Part shown: positions 27,358 to 36,040 of the stretch, in pieces
How the letters are laid out: each line of letters opens with the position of its first letter
Numbering within the stretch: position 1 is the first letter of the stretch
Assembly: GCF_022808645.1 (NCBI RefSeq)
Contig: NZ_JAKZKT010000017.1
Coordinates: 25,201-89,200 of the forward strand
Origin: Bacillus litorisediminis
GTDB taxonomy: Bacteria; Bacillota; Bacilli; Bacillales; JC228
Reading direction: 5' to 3'
Length of the DNA stretch: 64,000 nucleotides
Position numbers and translations under genes: made by a program
Notes under the pieces: generated by a model
What the model saw: the letters and a program-made list of their open reading frames with translations, nothing else
What the model was told of the DNA's origin: nothing
The model's database searches: none

Positions 27358-28614
27358 TTATTCGCTTTTCTTGATGACAGGTAAAGTAATAATTACCTTT
27401 GTTCCCATCCCTACCTTACTGGAATACTCTATTTTCCCTTTCATCTCCTCAATAATGCGAATCGAGACCATGGTACCAAGTCCGGTTCCTTTATCCTTTG
27501 TCGTGTAGAACACGGTTCCAAGATGTTCCAGCTGCTCTTTACTCATTCCCTTTCCGGTATCCTTAATAACAAGTCTTACTTGGCTCTCATTTCCCTCTGT
27601 TGTAATCGTTACATACCCGCCGGCTGGGGTGGCTTCTATAGCATTTTTAATGATATTAATGAGCGCTTGCTTTAATTGATACCGATCTGTTTTTAAAAGA
27701 AAGTCTCCTTCATGTTCAAATTGGATCGTTACCCCTTCTTTATTGGCAAGCGGTTCGAGCAATTGAACAATCTTTTGAAGTACATCATGTAGTGAGACCT
27801 CTGTAATATTGTTAAGCTTCGGCTTCGCAAAATTTAAATAATCATTAAGAATAACTTCTGCTCTCCCTAATTCATTTAAAACTAAAATGAGGTATTCTCG
27901 CTTTTTTCCTGTCTCCTCTTGCTCTAGCAGCTGCAAGAAACCTTTTACCACCGTTAAAGGGTTTCGGACCTCATGTGCAATGGATGCTGCCAATTCGCCT
28001 AATGTATTTAACTTTTCAGCTGTTTGTATTTTTTCCTGCATTAAGCTCCTCTCAATCAGAGTTTCAGTCAGCACCGCGGAAAAACCAATGGCAATAACTT
28101 GAATGGCTCCTAAAATAAGAAAGCTCTCCATGAATTTGGAATATTCCGAATATGGGATTCCTAAGTTTGAATGGTAAATAATGATGATAAAAGGATTAAA
28201 TATAGATGGCCAAACACCGACAAGAATTGCTATTCCCATTCTTACTTTGGGAACAAGCTTTATAAAAAAGCGATGCAAAATCAGCGGAAGCAAATATCCC
28301 AATATTGTCCCTATATATCCAAATAGCAAAGCATCCCCGCCCATAATAGTCCGTATAAATAGAATCATGAGCAGAACGATTCCCCCGGAAACCGGACCCC
28401 CATACAAGGTTGCTATGACTAAAGGAACATAGCGAAGATCGAATATTAACTCTCCGCTGGAAATGGGAAAAAACATAACCAAACATGCTGCAACCCCATT
28501 TAGTATGCTGATTGTAAATATCACCATTTTGTTTTTTTTATTTTCAAATAAAATACTAAAAATGAGGTAAGGTGCTAAAATTATCAAAACATGTAACAAT
28601 AATTTTTCTACCAA
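27358..28614 (-). CDS. KinB-like sporulation sensor histidine kinase
   Basis: A 418-residue protein starting at TTG behind GGGGGGAAGG. Residues 1-190 form a five- to six-helix membrane sensor of the 5TMR-LYT type (FDLRYVPLVIATLYGGPVSGGIV, GYIGTILGYLLPLIL). The kinase core follows: H-box LAASIAHEVRNPLTVVKGFL near residue 214, N-box INIIKNAIEATPAGG, G1 DTGKGMSKEQ, G2 GTGLG. The arrangement and size match B. subtilis KinB (~428), which feeds the Spo0A phosphorelay. No response regulator is adjacent, consistent with an orphan phosphorelay kinase. No kapB gene is seen here. Confidence 0.8.
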   Translation of the reverse strand: MVEKLLLHVLIILAPYLIFSILFENKKNKMVIFTISILNGVAACLVMFFPISSGELIFDLRYVPLVIATLYGGPVSGGIVLLMILFIRTIMGGDALLFGYIGTILGYLLPLILHRFFIKLVPKVRMGIAILVGVWPSIFNPFIIIIYHSNLGIPYSEYSKFMESFLILGAIQVIAIGFSAVLTETLIERSLMQEKIQTAEKLNTLGELAASIAHEVRNPLTVVKGFLQLLEQEETGKKREYLILVLNELGRAEVILNDYLNFAKPKLNNITEVSLHDVLQKIVQLLEPLANKEGVTIQFEHEGDFLLKTDRYQLKQALINIIKNAIEATPAGGYVTITTEGNESQVRLVIKDTGKGMSKEQLEHLGTVFYTTKDKGTGLGTMVSIRIIEEMKGKIEYSSKVGMGTKVIITLPVIKKSE

Positions 28615-28854
28615 TTACCTTCCCCCCATCTCCTGTAATGTATATATGTATAACAGTACGACAAAGAACCATTTTTTCCTTCAAAATAGGAAGATTCACC
28701 CAATATTTTTTCAATATAGTGGATTTCTCGACGATTTTTGAGCAAATAAAGGCTAAATCTGCATTAATTTGGGGAATCTTCATGCTCACATTATATTTCC
28801 TAGTCCAAGAAAAAAACATCCATACTGGATGCCTAATAGAAAAAAAGTGTGCGA

Positions 28855-29085
28855 TTATAAAAATATACCTAAGCCACCCATAAAGAACATGATGTAACCC
28901 CATAATGCCAGGTAGCCTATTCCAAGTAAGCTTAAAAAATCTTTACTCTGAAACACTTCCCAATTGGTGAGTTTATAAATAAAATTAACAAAAATAATGA
29001 CAAGAAAAGCACCAAAGAAAAGCGATCCGATTGCTAGGACCATTCCATTTACTGGCTCCGATTTCACCTGGCTAAAATCAAACAT
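28855..29085 (-). CDS. small two-helix membrane protein, function unknown
   Basis: A 76-residue protein with a GGGAGAG ribosome binding site. Two hydrophobic helices (GMVLAIGSLFFGAFLVIIFVNFIYKL and FLSLLGIGYLALWGYIMFFMGGLGIFL) are separated by a short polar loop. No family recognised. Confidence 0.55.
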   Translation of the reverse strand: MFDFSQVKSEPVNGMVLAIGSLFFGAFLVIIFVNFIYKLTNWEVFQSKDFLSLLGIGYLALWGYIMFFMGGLGIFL

Positions 29086-29269
29086 GTCTCTCCCTCTTTT
29101 AAACTTTTTCTTTTTTTATCGACAAATTTCCCCAATAATACAGGGAAATTTTAACCATTTTTTAAAAAAACCATACTATTTTCCTATTATGACATAAGGA
29201 ACACTGCTCATGATTTTTTCGATAGTACATATTTTTGCTATATTACATGTAAAAGCTTCGGAGGCAAGT

Positions 29270-29770
29270 ATGAAAATTATAGTTATTTCAGACACCCATA
29301 TGCCAAAACGGGCTAAACAATTGCCTAAGGTTTTATTAGAAGAGGTTATGAAGGCTGATTTATTGATCCATGCTGGAGATTGGACAACGATCTCACTCTA
29401 TGAGGAACTAAAGGAGCTGGCTCCGATACAAGGAGTATATGGAAATGTTGATTCAGACGAAATCAGGGACATCTTTGAAGACCATATTCTATTAGACATA
29501 CAAGGTCATAAAATTGGTGTTACCCATGGACATTTAGGGAAGGCAAAATCGACTCCTGAGAGAGCGATGGAAACCTTCTCCAAAAACCCGGCAGAACTTA
29601 TTATTTTTGGTCACTCTCATATTCCATACTTAAAAAAGCACAAAGATGTCATTTTATTTAACCCTGGGTCTCCCACTGATAAAAGGTTTCAGCGGCAATA
29701 TTCATTCGGAATCCTCGAGATTAACAGCAATCTGTCTGTCAGGCATCATTTCTTCGATCTTAAGCATTGA
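29270..29770 (+). CDS. metallophosphoesterase, YfcE/MJ0936 family
   Basis: A 166-residue protein. The start is the ATG at 29270, since GGAGG lies 6 nt before it, although the frame opens 60 bp earlier. The metal-binding motifs appear in order: ISDTHMPKR, HAGDWT, VYGNVD, VTHGHLG, FGHSHIP, LFNPGSP. Such enzymes hydrolyse phosphodiesters in vitro; the physiological substrate is unknown. The length matches B. subtilis YsnB. Confidence 0.87.
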   Translation: MKIIVISDTHMPKRAKQLPKVLLEEVMKADLLIHAGDWTTISLYEELKELAPIQGVYGNVDSDEIRDIFEDHILLDIQGHKIGVTHGHLGKAKSTPERAMETFSKNPAELIIFGHSHIPYLKKHKDVILFNPGSPTDKRFQRQYSFGILEINSNLSVRHHFFDLKH

Positions 29771-29789
29771 TAGATTCATTTAAGTGTAT

Positions 29790-29820
29790 AAAAAAGCATT
29801 CATTTCTGAATGCTTTTTTA
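29790..29820 (+). terminator. bidirectional terminator
   Basis: AAAAAGCATTCA and TGAATGCTTTTTT pair perfectly between the phosphodiesterase gene and sspH. Confidence 0.85.
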
Positions 29821-29848
29821 TACTATAAAGACTGAGTAAGGCAATTGT

Positions 29849-30028
29849 TTACTCTTCATGGAGCTCATTTAGACTCACTGTTTTTTCTTGGCTAGGGTCC
29901 TCAAGCGGGTAAACCCTAGCTGTTTCCCCCTTCTCATCCACATGCTGAATATAAACACGTGTTCCATTGTAGGTCACTTTCTTCATGTCTCCTGACTCAG
30001 CAATTTGTTGAGCTCGCTGTTTATCCAT
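29849..30028 (-). CDS. sspH: H-type small acid-soluble spore protein
   Basis: A 59-residue protein from the ATG at 30028, which has GGAGG 8 nt upstream; the longer frame has no ribosome binding site. MDKQRAQQIAESGDMKKVTYNGTRVYIQHVDE and ETARVYPLEDP closely follow B. subtilis SspH. H-type SASPs are minor proteins of the spore core, normally made in the forespore under sigma-G. Firm evidence of a sporeformer. Confidence 0.93.
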   Translation of the reverse strand: MDKQRAQQIAESGDMKKVTYNGTRVYIQHVDEKGETARVYPLEDPSQEKTVSLNELHEE

Positions 30029-30155
30029 TATGAAACCTCCATTTTTAAAAGTATTATTAGTAGTATTCCCATTTTTCAAAAGCTCATTTGTCTCTTTGAC
30101 ACGACTTTACAGGTATTGCTGTTGTTAGTAAGATGTACAAAGATATATCTAAAAG

Positions 30156-30170
30156 TTGCAAGCGCTCACG
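30156..30170. promoter_or_regulatory. near-consensus cre (CcpA) site before the AHSA1 gene
   Basis: TTGCAAGCGCTCACG matches WTGNAANCGNWNNCW except at the last position. It lies 14 bp upstream of the start codon, next to the ribosome binding site, where bound CcpA would block transcription. Confidence 0.5.
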
Positions 30171-30184
30171 ATAAGGAGAGATAA

Positions 30185-30682
30185 ATGATGGAAGCAGAAG
30201 TAAAAAGGACGGATGGTGGATTCTTAGCCAGATTTGAAAGACGATTTAACCATTCAATTGAAAAGGTTTGGAGTTGGCTGACACAGCCCGATAAGCTTGC
30301 TGAATGGCTGGCAGAGGCAGAAGTTGATCATAAAGAAGGCGGTACATTTACATTAACCTTCACGAAAACAGAGGGAAATGTATTGTCAGGAAGAGTTCAC
30401 AAAGCAGAACCTCCTTACGTTTTTGAATTTGTCTGGGATACAGATGGCCCTGAACCTTCACTTGTTCACTGGGAACTGCAGACAAGTGGTGAAGACTGCT
30501 TGCTGGTATTTACTCAGAACTTCCACGATCCCACCCATTTGCCAACTATGCTAGCAGGGTGGCATGTTCATCTTGACATGCTTGCATCTTCCCTGGATGG
30601 CAATGAAATTGATTTTCCATGGAATCGATGGGAGGAACTTCATATCTACTATGCTGAAAAAATCGCTGATACAGTTATTTGA
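30185..30682 (+). CDS. AHSA1/SRPBCC domain protein
   Basis: A 165-residue single-domain protein of the activator-of-Hsp90-ATPase-1-like group. The opening FERRFNHSIEKVWSWLTQPDKLAEWLAEAEVD is the typical first strand and helix, followed by GGTFTLTF and a C-terminal WHVHLDML helix that closes the hydrophobic pocket. Ligand unknown. AAGGAGA precedes tandem ATGs (30185 and 30188). Confidence 0.82.
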   Translation: MMEAEVKRTDGGFLARFERRFNHSIEKVWSWLTQPDKLAEWLAEAEVDHKEGGTFTLTFTKTEGNVLSGRVHKAEPPYVFEFVWDTDGPEPSLVHWELQTSGEDCLLVFTQNFHDPTHLPTMLAGWHVHLDMLASSLDGNEIDFPWNRWEELHIYYAEKIADTVI

Positions 30683-30688
30683 GTAGGG

Positions 30689-30725
30689 AAGGCTTTCTAG
30701 CTGAACATCCAGCTGAAAGCTTTTT
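30689..30725 (+). terminator. terminator of the AHSA1 gene
   Basis: AAGGCTTTCTAGCTG pairs with CAGCTGAAAGCTTTTT with one bulge, ending in a T-run. Confidence 0.75.
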
Positions 30726-30901
30726 AATTTTATCCATATTCTTCTTCAACAAAGAATAATCATAAAAACTTTCTGAAATTTCTTTAATGTTACTCCCGCT
30801 TGCATGTAAGCGTTCCCTTAAAATTTTACACGTAAAATATCTATTGACATTCAATCTTCTGAGTTTTATTATTCTTTTAGAAAATTGACAAAATAATAAG
30901 T

Positions 30902-31007
30902 TACTTATCAAGAGTGACTGAGGGACCAGGCCCTATGACGTCCGGCAACCTCCATTTGGAAAGGTGCCACTTCCTGCAGAATGATTTTCATTCTGAAAGA
31001 TAAGTCG
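30902..31007 (+). ncRNA. SAM-I riboswitch (S-box)
   Basis: The leader shows the S-box core: CTTATCAAGAGTGACTGAGG, then GGACCAGGCCCTATGACG, CCGGCAACC and AAGGTGCCACTTCCTGCAGA, closed by AAAGATAAG. P1 is formed by CTTATC and GATAAG. It is followed 17 bp later by an intrinsic terminator and then metNPQ, the usual arrangement for SAM-repressed methionine uptake. Confidence 0.96.
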
Positions 31008-31023
31008 TGATTGAATAAACGAT

Positions 31024-31050
31024 GCCTCTTTCGAATGAAAGAGGCTTTTT
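31024..31050 (+). terminator. S-box expression-platform terminator
   Basis: GCCTCTTTC and GAAAGAGGC form a perfect 9-bp stem, followed by TTTTT and located between the aptamer and metN. Confidence 0.9.
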
Positions 31051-31085
31051 CATTTTCAAACACGATCTGTGAAGGAGGAACCAAC

Positions 31086-32102
31086 ATGATCGAAGTGAAA
31101 AATTTAGTGAAAATCTATGAAACAAAAAAAGAGAAAGTAGTGGGCGTAGATCATGTTTCATTAAAAATAAATCGTGGTGAAATCTTTGGAATTGTAGGCT
31201 ATAGCGGCGCCGGAAAAAGTTCATTGCTGCGGTGTTTAAACCTTTTAGAAAAGCCAAACTCCGGAGAAATCATAGTAGATGGACTTTCACTTACCAAGCT
31301 AAACAATAAAGAACTGCGCAAAGCCCGATTAAAAATTGGGATGATTTTTCAGCATTTTCATCTGGTTAAATCAAAAACGGTATTTGAAAATATCGCTTTC
31401 GCCTTGAAGGCAGCCCATAAATCTAAAGCGGAGATAGAGGAAAGAGTAACAGTACTGCTGGATATGGTCGGTCTGTCGGACAAACGGGATGTCTACCCTG
31501 CACAACTAAGCGGCGGGCAGAAGCAGCGTGTAGGGATTGCCCGTGCCCTAGCCAATAATCCATCTGTACTGCTTTGTGATGAAGCTACTTCTGCACTCGA
31601 TCCAAGCACAACTAAATCCATTCTGAATTTGTTAAAAAAAATAAATCGGGAATTAGGAATTACGATTGTGTTGATTACCCATGAAATGGAAGTTGTGAAA
31701 GAAATATGTGACCGAATGGCCATCATGCAAGATGGAAAAATCGTAGAAGAAGGTCCGGTTTATGAAATCTTTGCAAACCCAGTTCAGCCGTTAACAAAGG
31801 AATTTATCAATAGCGTACTTCAATTTGAACTGCCAGACTATTTACTTTCAAACCGAAAAGGCAAAATCATAAAAATTCAATTCAAAGGATCTGTTGCGGA
31901 AGAAGCAGTTGTGTCAGAAGTCTTTCAGCGCTTTAAAGTAAAAGGTAATATTCTTCACGGAAAAATTGAGTATATCCAGGAGACACCACTTGGAATCTTT
32001 ATCATGGAAGTGTTAGGTGAATCAGCTGAAGTAGAGAAGGCAATTGAATACATTAAACTCAGAACGGAAAATTTGGAGGTGATTTACGGTGACGTTGCTT
32101 GA
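31086..32102 (+). CDS. metN: methionine ABC transporter ATP-binding protein MetN
   Basis: A 338-residue protein with GAAGGAGG upstream of the ATG. Walker A GYSGAGKSSLLR is near residue 38, signature LSGGQKQRVGIARAL near 140 and Walker B VLLCDEATSALDP near 160. A C-terminal NIL domain (~residues 265-338) is the methionine-sensing regulatory domain of MetN that gives trans-inhibition. First gene of metNPQ under the S-box. It overlaps metP by 14 bp. Confidence 0.95.
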   Translation: MIEVKNLVKIYETKKEKVVGVDHVSLKINRGEIFGIVGYSGAGKSSLLRCLNLLEKPNSGEIIVDGLSLTKLNNKELRKARLKIGMIFQHFHLVKSKTVFENIAFALKAAHKSKAEIEERVTVLLDMVGLSDKRDVYPAQLSGGQKQRVGIARALANNPSVLLCDEATSALDPSTTKSILNLLKKINRELGITIVLITHEMEVVKEICDRMAIMQDGKIVEEGPVYEIFANPVQPLTKEFINSVLQFELPDYLLSNRKGKIIKIQFKGSVAEEAVVSEVFQRFKVKGNILHGKIEYIQETPLGIFIMEVLGESAEVEKAIEYIKLRTENLEVIYGDVA

Positions 32103-32757
32103 TAGACTCATAGAATTGCTTCCTGAACTAAACATGGCCTTTTTTGAAACGATTTATATGGTCGGTATTGCGATGCTCGCAGGATTTATTTTCGGATTAC
32201 CGACGGGAATTCTCTTGTTTGTTACTGATAAAGGATTATTTTTACAAAATGGTGCCATTAAAAGTGTGCTTGGATTTATCGTCAATATGGTTCGCTCGAT
32301 TCCTTTTATTATTCTGCTCATCGCTTTATTGCCATTAGCGAATCTGATTGCTGGAACTACGATAGGTCCAACTGCAGCTTCCGTTTCGCTGTCAGTTGCG
32401 GCTATTCCATTTTTCGCAAGGCTGGTCGAAACATCCCTCCGCGAAATCGATAAGGGAATTATCGAAGCGGCTGTGGCTGCGGGTGCATCTCCTTGGATGA
32501 TTATAAAAGATGTATTAATTTCAGAGGCCAAACCGGGAATTATTCAAGGGATTACATTAACAGTTATCAGCTTAATTGCTTACTCAGCGATGGCGGGAAC
32601 AGTCGGAGGCGGAGGTGTCGGTGACCTTGCCATAAGATTTGGTTATTACCGTTACGATGATACCGTCATGATCACAACGGTTGTTGTTCTCATTTGCTTA
32701 GTTCAGCTTATTCAGTTTTTGGGAGACCGCTTTTCCAAACTAGTTGATAAAAGATAG
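32089..32757 (+). CDS. metP: methionine ABC transporter permease MetP (MetI)
   Basis: A 222-residue permease starting at GTG within the end of metN. Five membrane helices are seen, and the EAA loop IEAAVAAGASPWMIIKDVLISEAKPGI is near residues 125-150. MetI-type sequence NMVRSIPFIILLIALLPLANLIAGTTIGPTAASV confirms the family. It carries methionine across the membrane with MetN and MetQ. Confidence 0.94.
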   Translation: MTLLDRLIELLPELNMAFFETIYMVGIAMLAGFIFGLPTGILLFVTDKGLFLQNGAIKSVLGFIVNMVRSIPFIILLIALLPLANLIAGTTIGPTAASVSLSVAAIPFFARLVETSLREIDKGIIEAAVAAGASPWMIIKDVLISEAKPGIIQGITLTVISLIAYSAMAGTVGGGGVGDLAIRFGYYRYDDTVMITTVVVLICLVQLIQFLGDRFSKLVDKR

Positions 32758-32816
32758 TGGTTACATCAAACCTTAGATCTTTTATATAAAAATATAATTA
32801 ATTGGGGGAAACAATC

Positions 32817-33647
32817 ATGAAGAAATTTGCAGCATTATTAGCACTAGTGTTCACAATGTTTTTAGCTGCTTGCGGAAGTGAAAGTACTTCAGGCGGCTCA
32901 AGTGCATCTGAAGATAAAAAGATAACATTTGGGGCAACAGCAGGTCCTTATAGTGATATGGTAACGAAAGCTATTAAGCCAATCTTAGAAGAGAAGGGCT
33001 ACGAAGTGGAAGTCGTAGAATTCAGTGATTATATTCAGCCAAATAAAGCTCTTGCCAGCGGAGATCTTGACGCCAATTTATTTCAGCATAAAGTTTATAT
33101 GGAAAGCTTTGCAAAAGAACACAATCTGGAACTATCTGAACTGATCGTTGTTCCAACAGCACCAATGGGGATTTACTCAAATAAATTTTCATCGATGGAT
33201 GAAATTGCAGACGGAGCTACAATCGCCATTCCGAATGATCCAACCAATGCTGCACGTGCCTTCTTAATTTTAGAAGATGCCGGACTCATTACCATCTCTG
33301 CAGATGCAGATCCTTTGACTGTGTCTGAAAATGATATCGAAGACAATGTGAAAAACCTAAAATTTGAACCAATTGAAGCCGGGCAATTGCCGCGTGCTGT
33401 TGAAAGTGTTGACCTATCCGCGGTGCCAGGCAACTTTGCATTAGCTGCTAATATGAATTTACTTGACGCACTTGTATTAGAAAATATGCCAGATCAATAT
33501 CGCAACCGCGTTGTAGTTAATACAAAAGATTTAGAAGAACCATTTGCAAAAGATATTATAGAAGCTGTTGAATCTCCAGAATTTGAAGCTGTTATCGATG
33601 CTGAATTTGAAGGCTTTGGGAAGCCTGAATGGATGTTAAACCGTTAA
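32817..33647 (+). CDS. metQ: methionine-binding lipoprotein MetQ
   Basis: A 276-residue NLPA-family lipoprotein. The start is the ATG at 32817, 6 nt after GGGGGAAAC; an upstream TTG would overlap the binding site. The lipobox is FLAAC with Cys at about residue 18. The domain shows ITFGATAGPYSDMV, DYIQPNKALASGDLDANLFQH (ligand loop) and the C-terminal FEGFGKPEW. It binds methionine outside the cell for MetNP. Confidence 0.94.
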   Translation: MKKFAALLALVFTMFLAACGSESTSGGSSASEDKKITFGATAGPYSDMVTKAIKPILEEKGYEVEVVEFSDYIQPNKALASGDLDANLFQHKVYMESFAKEHNLELSELIVVPTAPMGIYSNKFSSMDEIADGATIAIPNDPTNAARAFLILEDAGLITISADADPLTVSENDIEDNVKNLKFEPIEAGQLPRAVESVDLSAVPGNFALAANMNLLDALVLENMPDQYRNRVVVNTKDLEEPFAKDIIEAVESPEFEAVIDAEFEGFGKPEWMLNR

Positions 33648-33651
33648 TTAG

Positions 33652-33682
33652 AATAACGCCGGTGCGAGCTGGCGTTATTTTC
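33652..33682 (+). terminator. terminator of metNPQ
   Basis: AATAACGCC (33652-33660) pairs with GGCGTTATT (33671-33679), followed by TTTC. Confidence 0.75.
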
Positions 33683-33740
33683 ATATTTATTATTTTTTTT
33701 AAACTTTGTTGTCATCAGCACCAATTTGTCCAACATAGCT

Positions 33741-34676
33741 GAAATCAGACAGATTTGGTGATTTTATCGCCTATCGTGTCTGAATCAGAGCCGTATTCGG
33801 ACAGCTTTGGTGATTTTATCGCCTATCGTGTCTGAATCAGAGCTGTATTCGGACAGCTTCGGTGATTTTATCGCCTTTCGTGTCAGAATCTGAGCTGTAT
33901 TCGGACAGCTTTGGTGATTTTAACGACCATCGTGTCAGAATCAGAGCCGTATTCGGACAGCTTCTGTGATTTTATCGCCTATCGTGTCAGAATCAGAGCC
34001 GTATTCGGACAGCTTCGGTGATTTTATCGCCTTTCGTGTCTGAATCAGAGCTGTATTCGGACAGCTTTGGTGATTTTAACGACCATCGTGTCAGAATCAG
34101 AGCTGTATTCGGACAGCTTCGGTGAATTCCAAGTCTATCGTGTCAGAATCAGAGCCGTATTCGGACAGCTTCGGTGATTTTATCGCCTTTCGTGTCAAAA
34201 TCAGAGCCGTATTCGGACAGCTTCGGTGATTTTATCGCCTTTCGTGTCAGAATCAGAGCTGTATTCGGACAGCTTCGGTGATTTTATCGCCTTTCGTGTC
34301 AGAATCAGAGCTATATTCGGACAGCTTCGGTGATTTTAACGACCATCGTGTCAGAATCAGAGCTATATTCGGACAGCTTCGGTGATTTTATCGCCTTTCG
34401 TGTCAGAATCTGAGCTGTATTCGGACAGCTTCGGTGATTTTATCGCCTATCGTGTCTGAATCAGAGCTGTATTCGGACAGCTTCGGTGATTTTATCGCCT
34501 TTCGTGTCTGAATCTGAGCTGTATTCGGACAGCTTCGGTGATTTTATCGCCTTTCGTGTCTGAATCAGAGCTGTATTCGGACAGCTTCGGTGATTTTATC
34601 GCCTTTCGTGTCAGAATCAGAGCTATATTCGGACAGCTTTGGTGAATTCCAAACCTATCATTTCAAAATCAGTGGC
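33741..34676. repeat. 52-bp tandem repeat array, 18 units
   Basis: Units begin every 52 bp from 33741 to 34625 in strict register. Seventeen share (G/A)TATTCGGACAGCTT; the first (33741) and last (34625) are degenerate ends. The centre of the unit takes three forms: TTTTATCGCCTWTCG (most units), TTTTAACGACCATCG (units at 33897, 34053, 34313) and ATTCCAA-type (34105 and 34625). Each junction holds an inverted repeat, TGTCTGAAT then 9 nt then ATTCGGACA, and the unit also holds GGTGAT-TTT-ATCGCC. There are no unique spacers, so this is not CRISPR. A period of 52 and fixed stops make it non-coding on both strands. Function unknown. Confidence 0.93.
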
Positions 34677-34753
34677 TCTTTAGTAACAACATAAATACGA
34701 AAAACAACAATCTTTGCGAACGGTTTAATTTTTTAAAAAAGGAGTGAATCATT

Positions 34754-35857
34754 ATGAATCTGGAGGTCCGGGGTGCACCCTCTTATTATTCCTGTGAGAT
34801 TGGGATCCTAGATAAATTAGACACTTTGCTTCAGTCCAATCACATTACAAAATGTATTGTACTGCATGGAGAAAAATCCTGGAATGCCATTTCTCCCTAT
34901 TTTCCCAAGGAAAGAACCACTCTTTCCTTTACCTTTGTCCCCTATCATGGAGAATGTACATTAAAAGAGGTAAACAGAGTCTGTAAAATCGCTAAGCAAG
35001 AAAAGGCTGAGGCGATCATTGGGATTGGCGGAGGTAAAGTCCTGGATATTACAAAAGCAGCAGCCAATCAGGCTAATATTGATGCGATTTTACTTCCAAC
35101 GCTAGCCTCTACTTGTGCAGCCTGGACACCTTTAAGTGTATTTTATGATGAGGATGGCAGCTTTACTCATTATTCGATTTTTCCGAGAAGCAGCCTTTAT
35201 GTATTAATTGAGCCAAGAGCGTTTTTAAACTCCCCGTCTCGCTATTTAATCGCTGGGATTGCCGATACATTGGCTAAATGGTATGAGGCAGATGTAATTA
35301 TGAGAGAGCTTAAAGATCCTCCGCTTGCTGTTTCGATTGCCCACCATGCGGCCCGGTTATGTCGGGATGTATTATTAGAGCATAGCTTAGATGCCCTACA
35401 AGATCTTAAAGCCGGAGAAATTTCCCCATCCCTTCTTAAAGTAATTGAAACCAATATCGTTGCCGGTGGAATGGTAGGAGGCTATGGTGATCAATTTGGA
35501 CGAATTTCTGGTGCACATGCAGTTCACAATGGCCTAACCATTCTAGAGGAAACCCATCATTTATTGCACGGAGAAAAGGTTGCTTACGGGATCTTAATTC
35601 AGCTTGTTTTAGAAAAAAATTGGAATGAAATTAAAAAACTGATTGAACTTTATAAGTCCTTACAGCTCCCATATATGCTGGAACATTTAGGCCTTCAACT
35701 TCACGAGCAGGCAAAGCTTTTGCGGATTGCTGAAGCAATCGTAAAGCCTTCTGAGTCCATTCATTTAATGAAAGGGTCCTTTTCAGCAGAAAAACTTTAT
35801 CAGGCATTTATTGATTTAGAAACCTTCGTACAAAAGGAAATATCAGCTGTTATTTAA
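34754..35857 (+). CDS. iron-containing alcohol dehydrogenase family (GldA/HcxA-like)
   Basis: A 367-residue protein with AAAGGAG before the ATG. The NAD-binding motif is GIGGGKVLDITKAAA near residue 95. Metal ligands fall as in glycerol dehydrogenase: Asp in AGIADTLAKWYEAD, His in GAHAVHNGL and His in HGEKVAYG. E. coli relatives are GldA and HcxA (YbdH), which reduces 2-oxo acids including the methionine-derived ketoacid. The neighbouring S-box metNPQ operon makes that role attractive but unproven. Glycerol dehydrogenase is the alternative. Confidence 0.78.
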   Translation: MNLEVRGAPSYYSCEIGILDKLDTLLQSNHITKCIVLHGEKSWNAISPYFPKERTTLSFTFVPYHGECTLKEVNRVCKIAKQEKAEAIIGIGGGKVLDITKAAANQANIDAILLPTLASTCAAWTPLSVFYDEDGSFTHYSIFPRSSLYVLIEPRAFLNSPSRYLIAGIADTLAKWYEADVIMRELKDPPLAVSIAHHAARLCRDVLLEHSLDALQDLKAGEISPSLLKVIETNIVAGGMVGGYGDQFGRISGAHAVHNGLTILEETHHLLHGEKVAYGILIQLVLEKNWNEIKKLIELYKSLQLPYMLEHLGLQLHEQAKLLRIAEAIVKPSESIHLMKGSFSAEKLYQAFIDLETFVQKEISAVI

Positions 35858-35876
35858 TAATGAACTTCATACAAGC

Positions 35877-35910
35877 AAAAATCGCCTGCAGAAGCAGGCG
35901 ATTTTTCTTT
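35877..35910 (+). terminator. terminator of the dehydrogenase gene
   Basis: AAAAATCGCCTGC and GCAGGCGATTTTT pair perfectly around a 4-nt loop. Confidence 0.9.
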
Positions 35911-36040
35911 TACCGCTTATACCCTAACTAGCAGTCATCAACCGAACTTAGTTACTCTCAGCTTGTATTGCTCGTTTTGCTATATACATTTTTTTCTCTG
36001 AATAGGGGACATTACTCCTATAGCAAAAGGAGAAGGTTAT

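Noticed and set aside
28556..28903. ORFs on both strands upstream of the kinase gene
   Set aside because: AT-rich sequence with no start signals and no protein-like composition.
33741..34676. Possible CRISPR array
   Set aside because: Repeats are contiguous with a constant 52-bp period and no unique spacers; no cas genes nearby.
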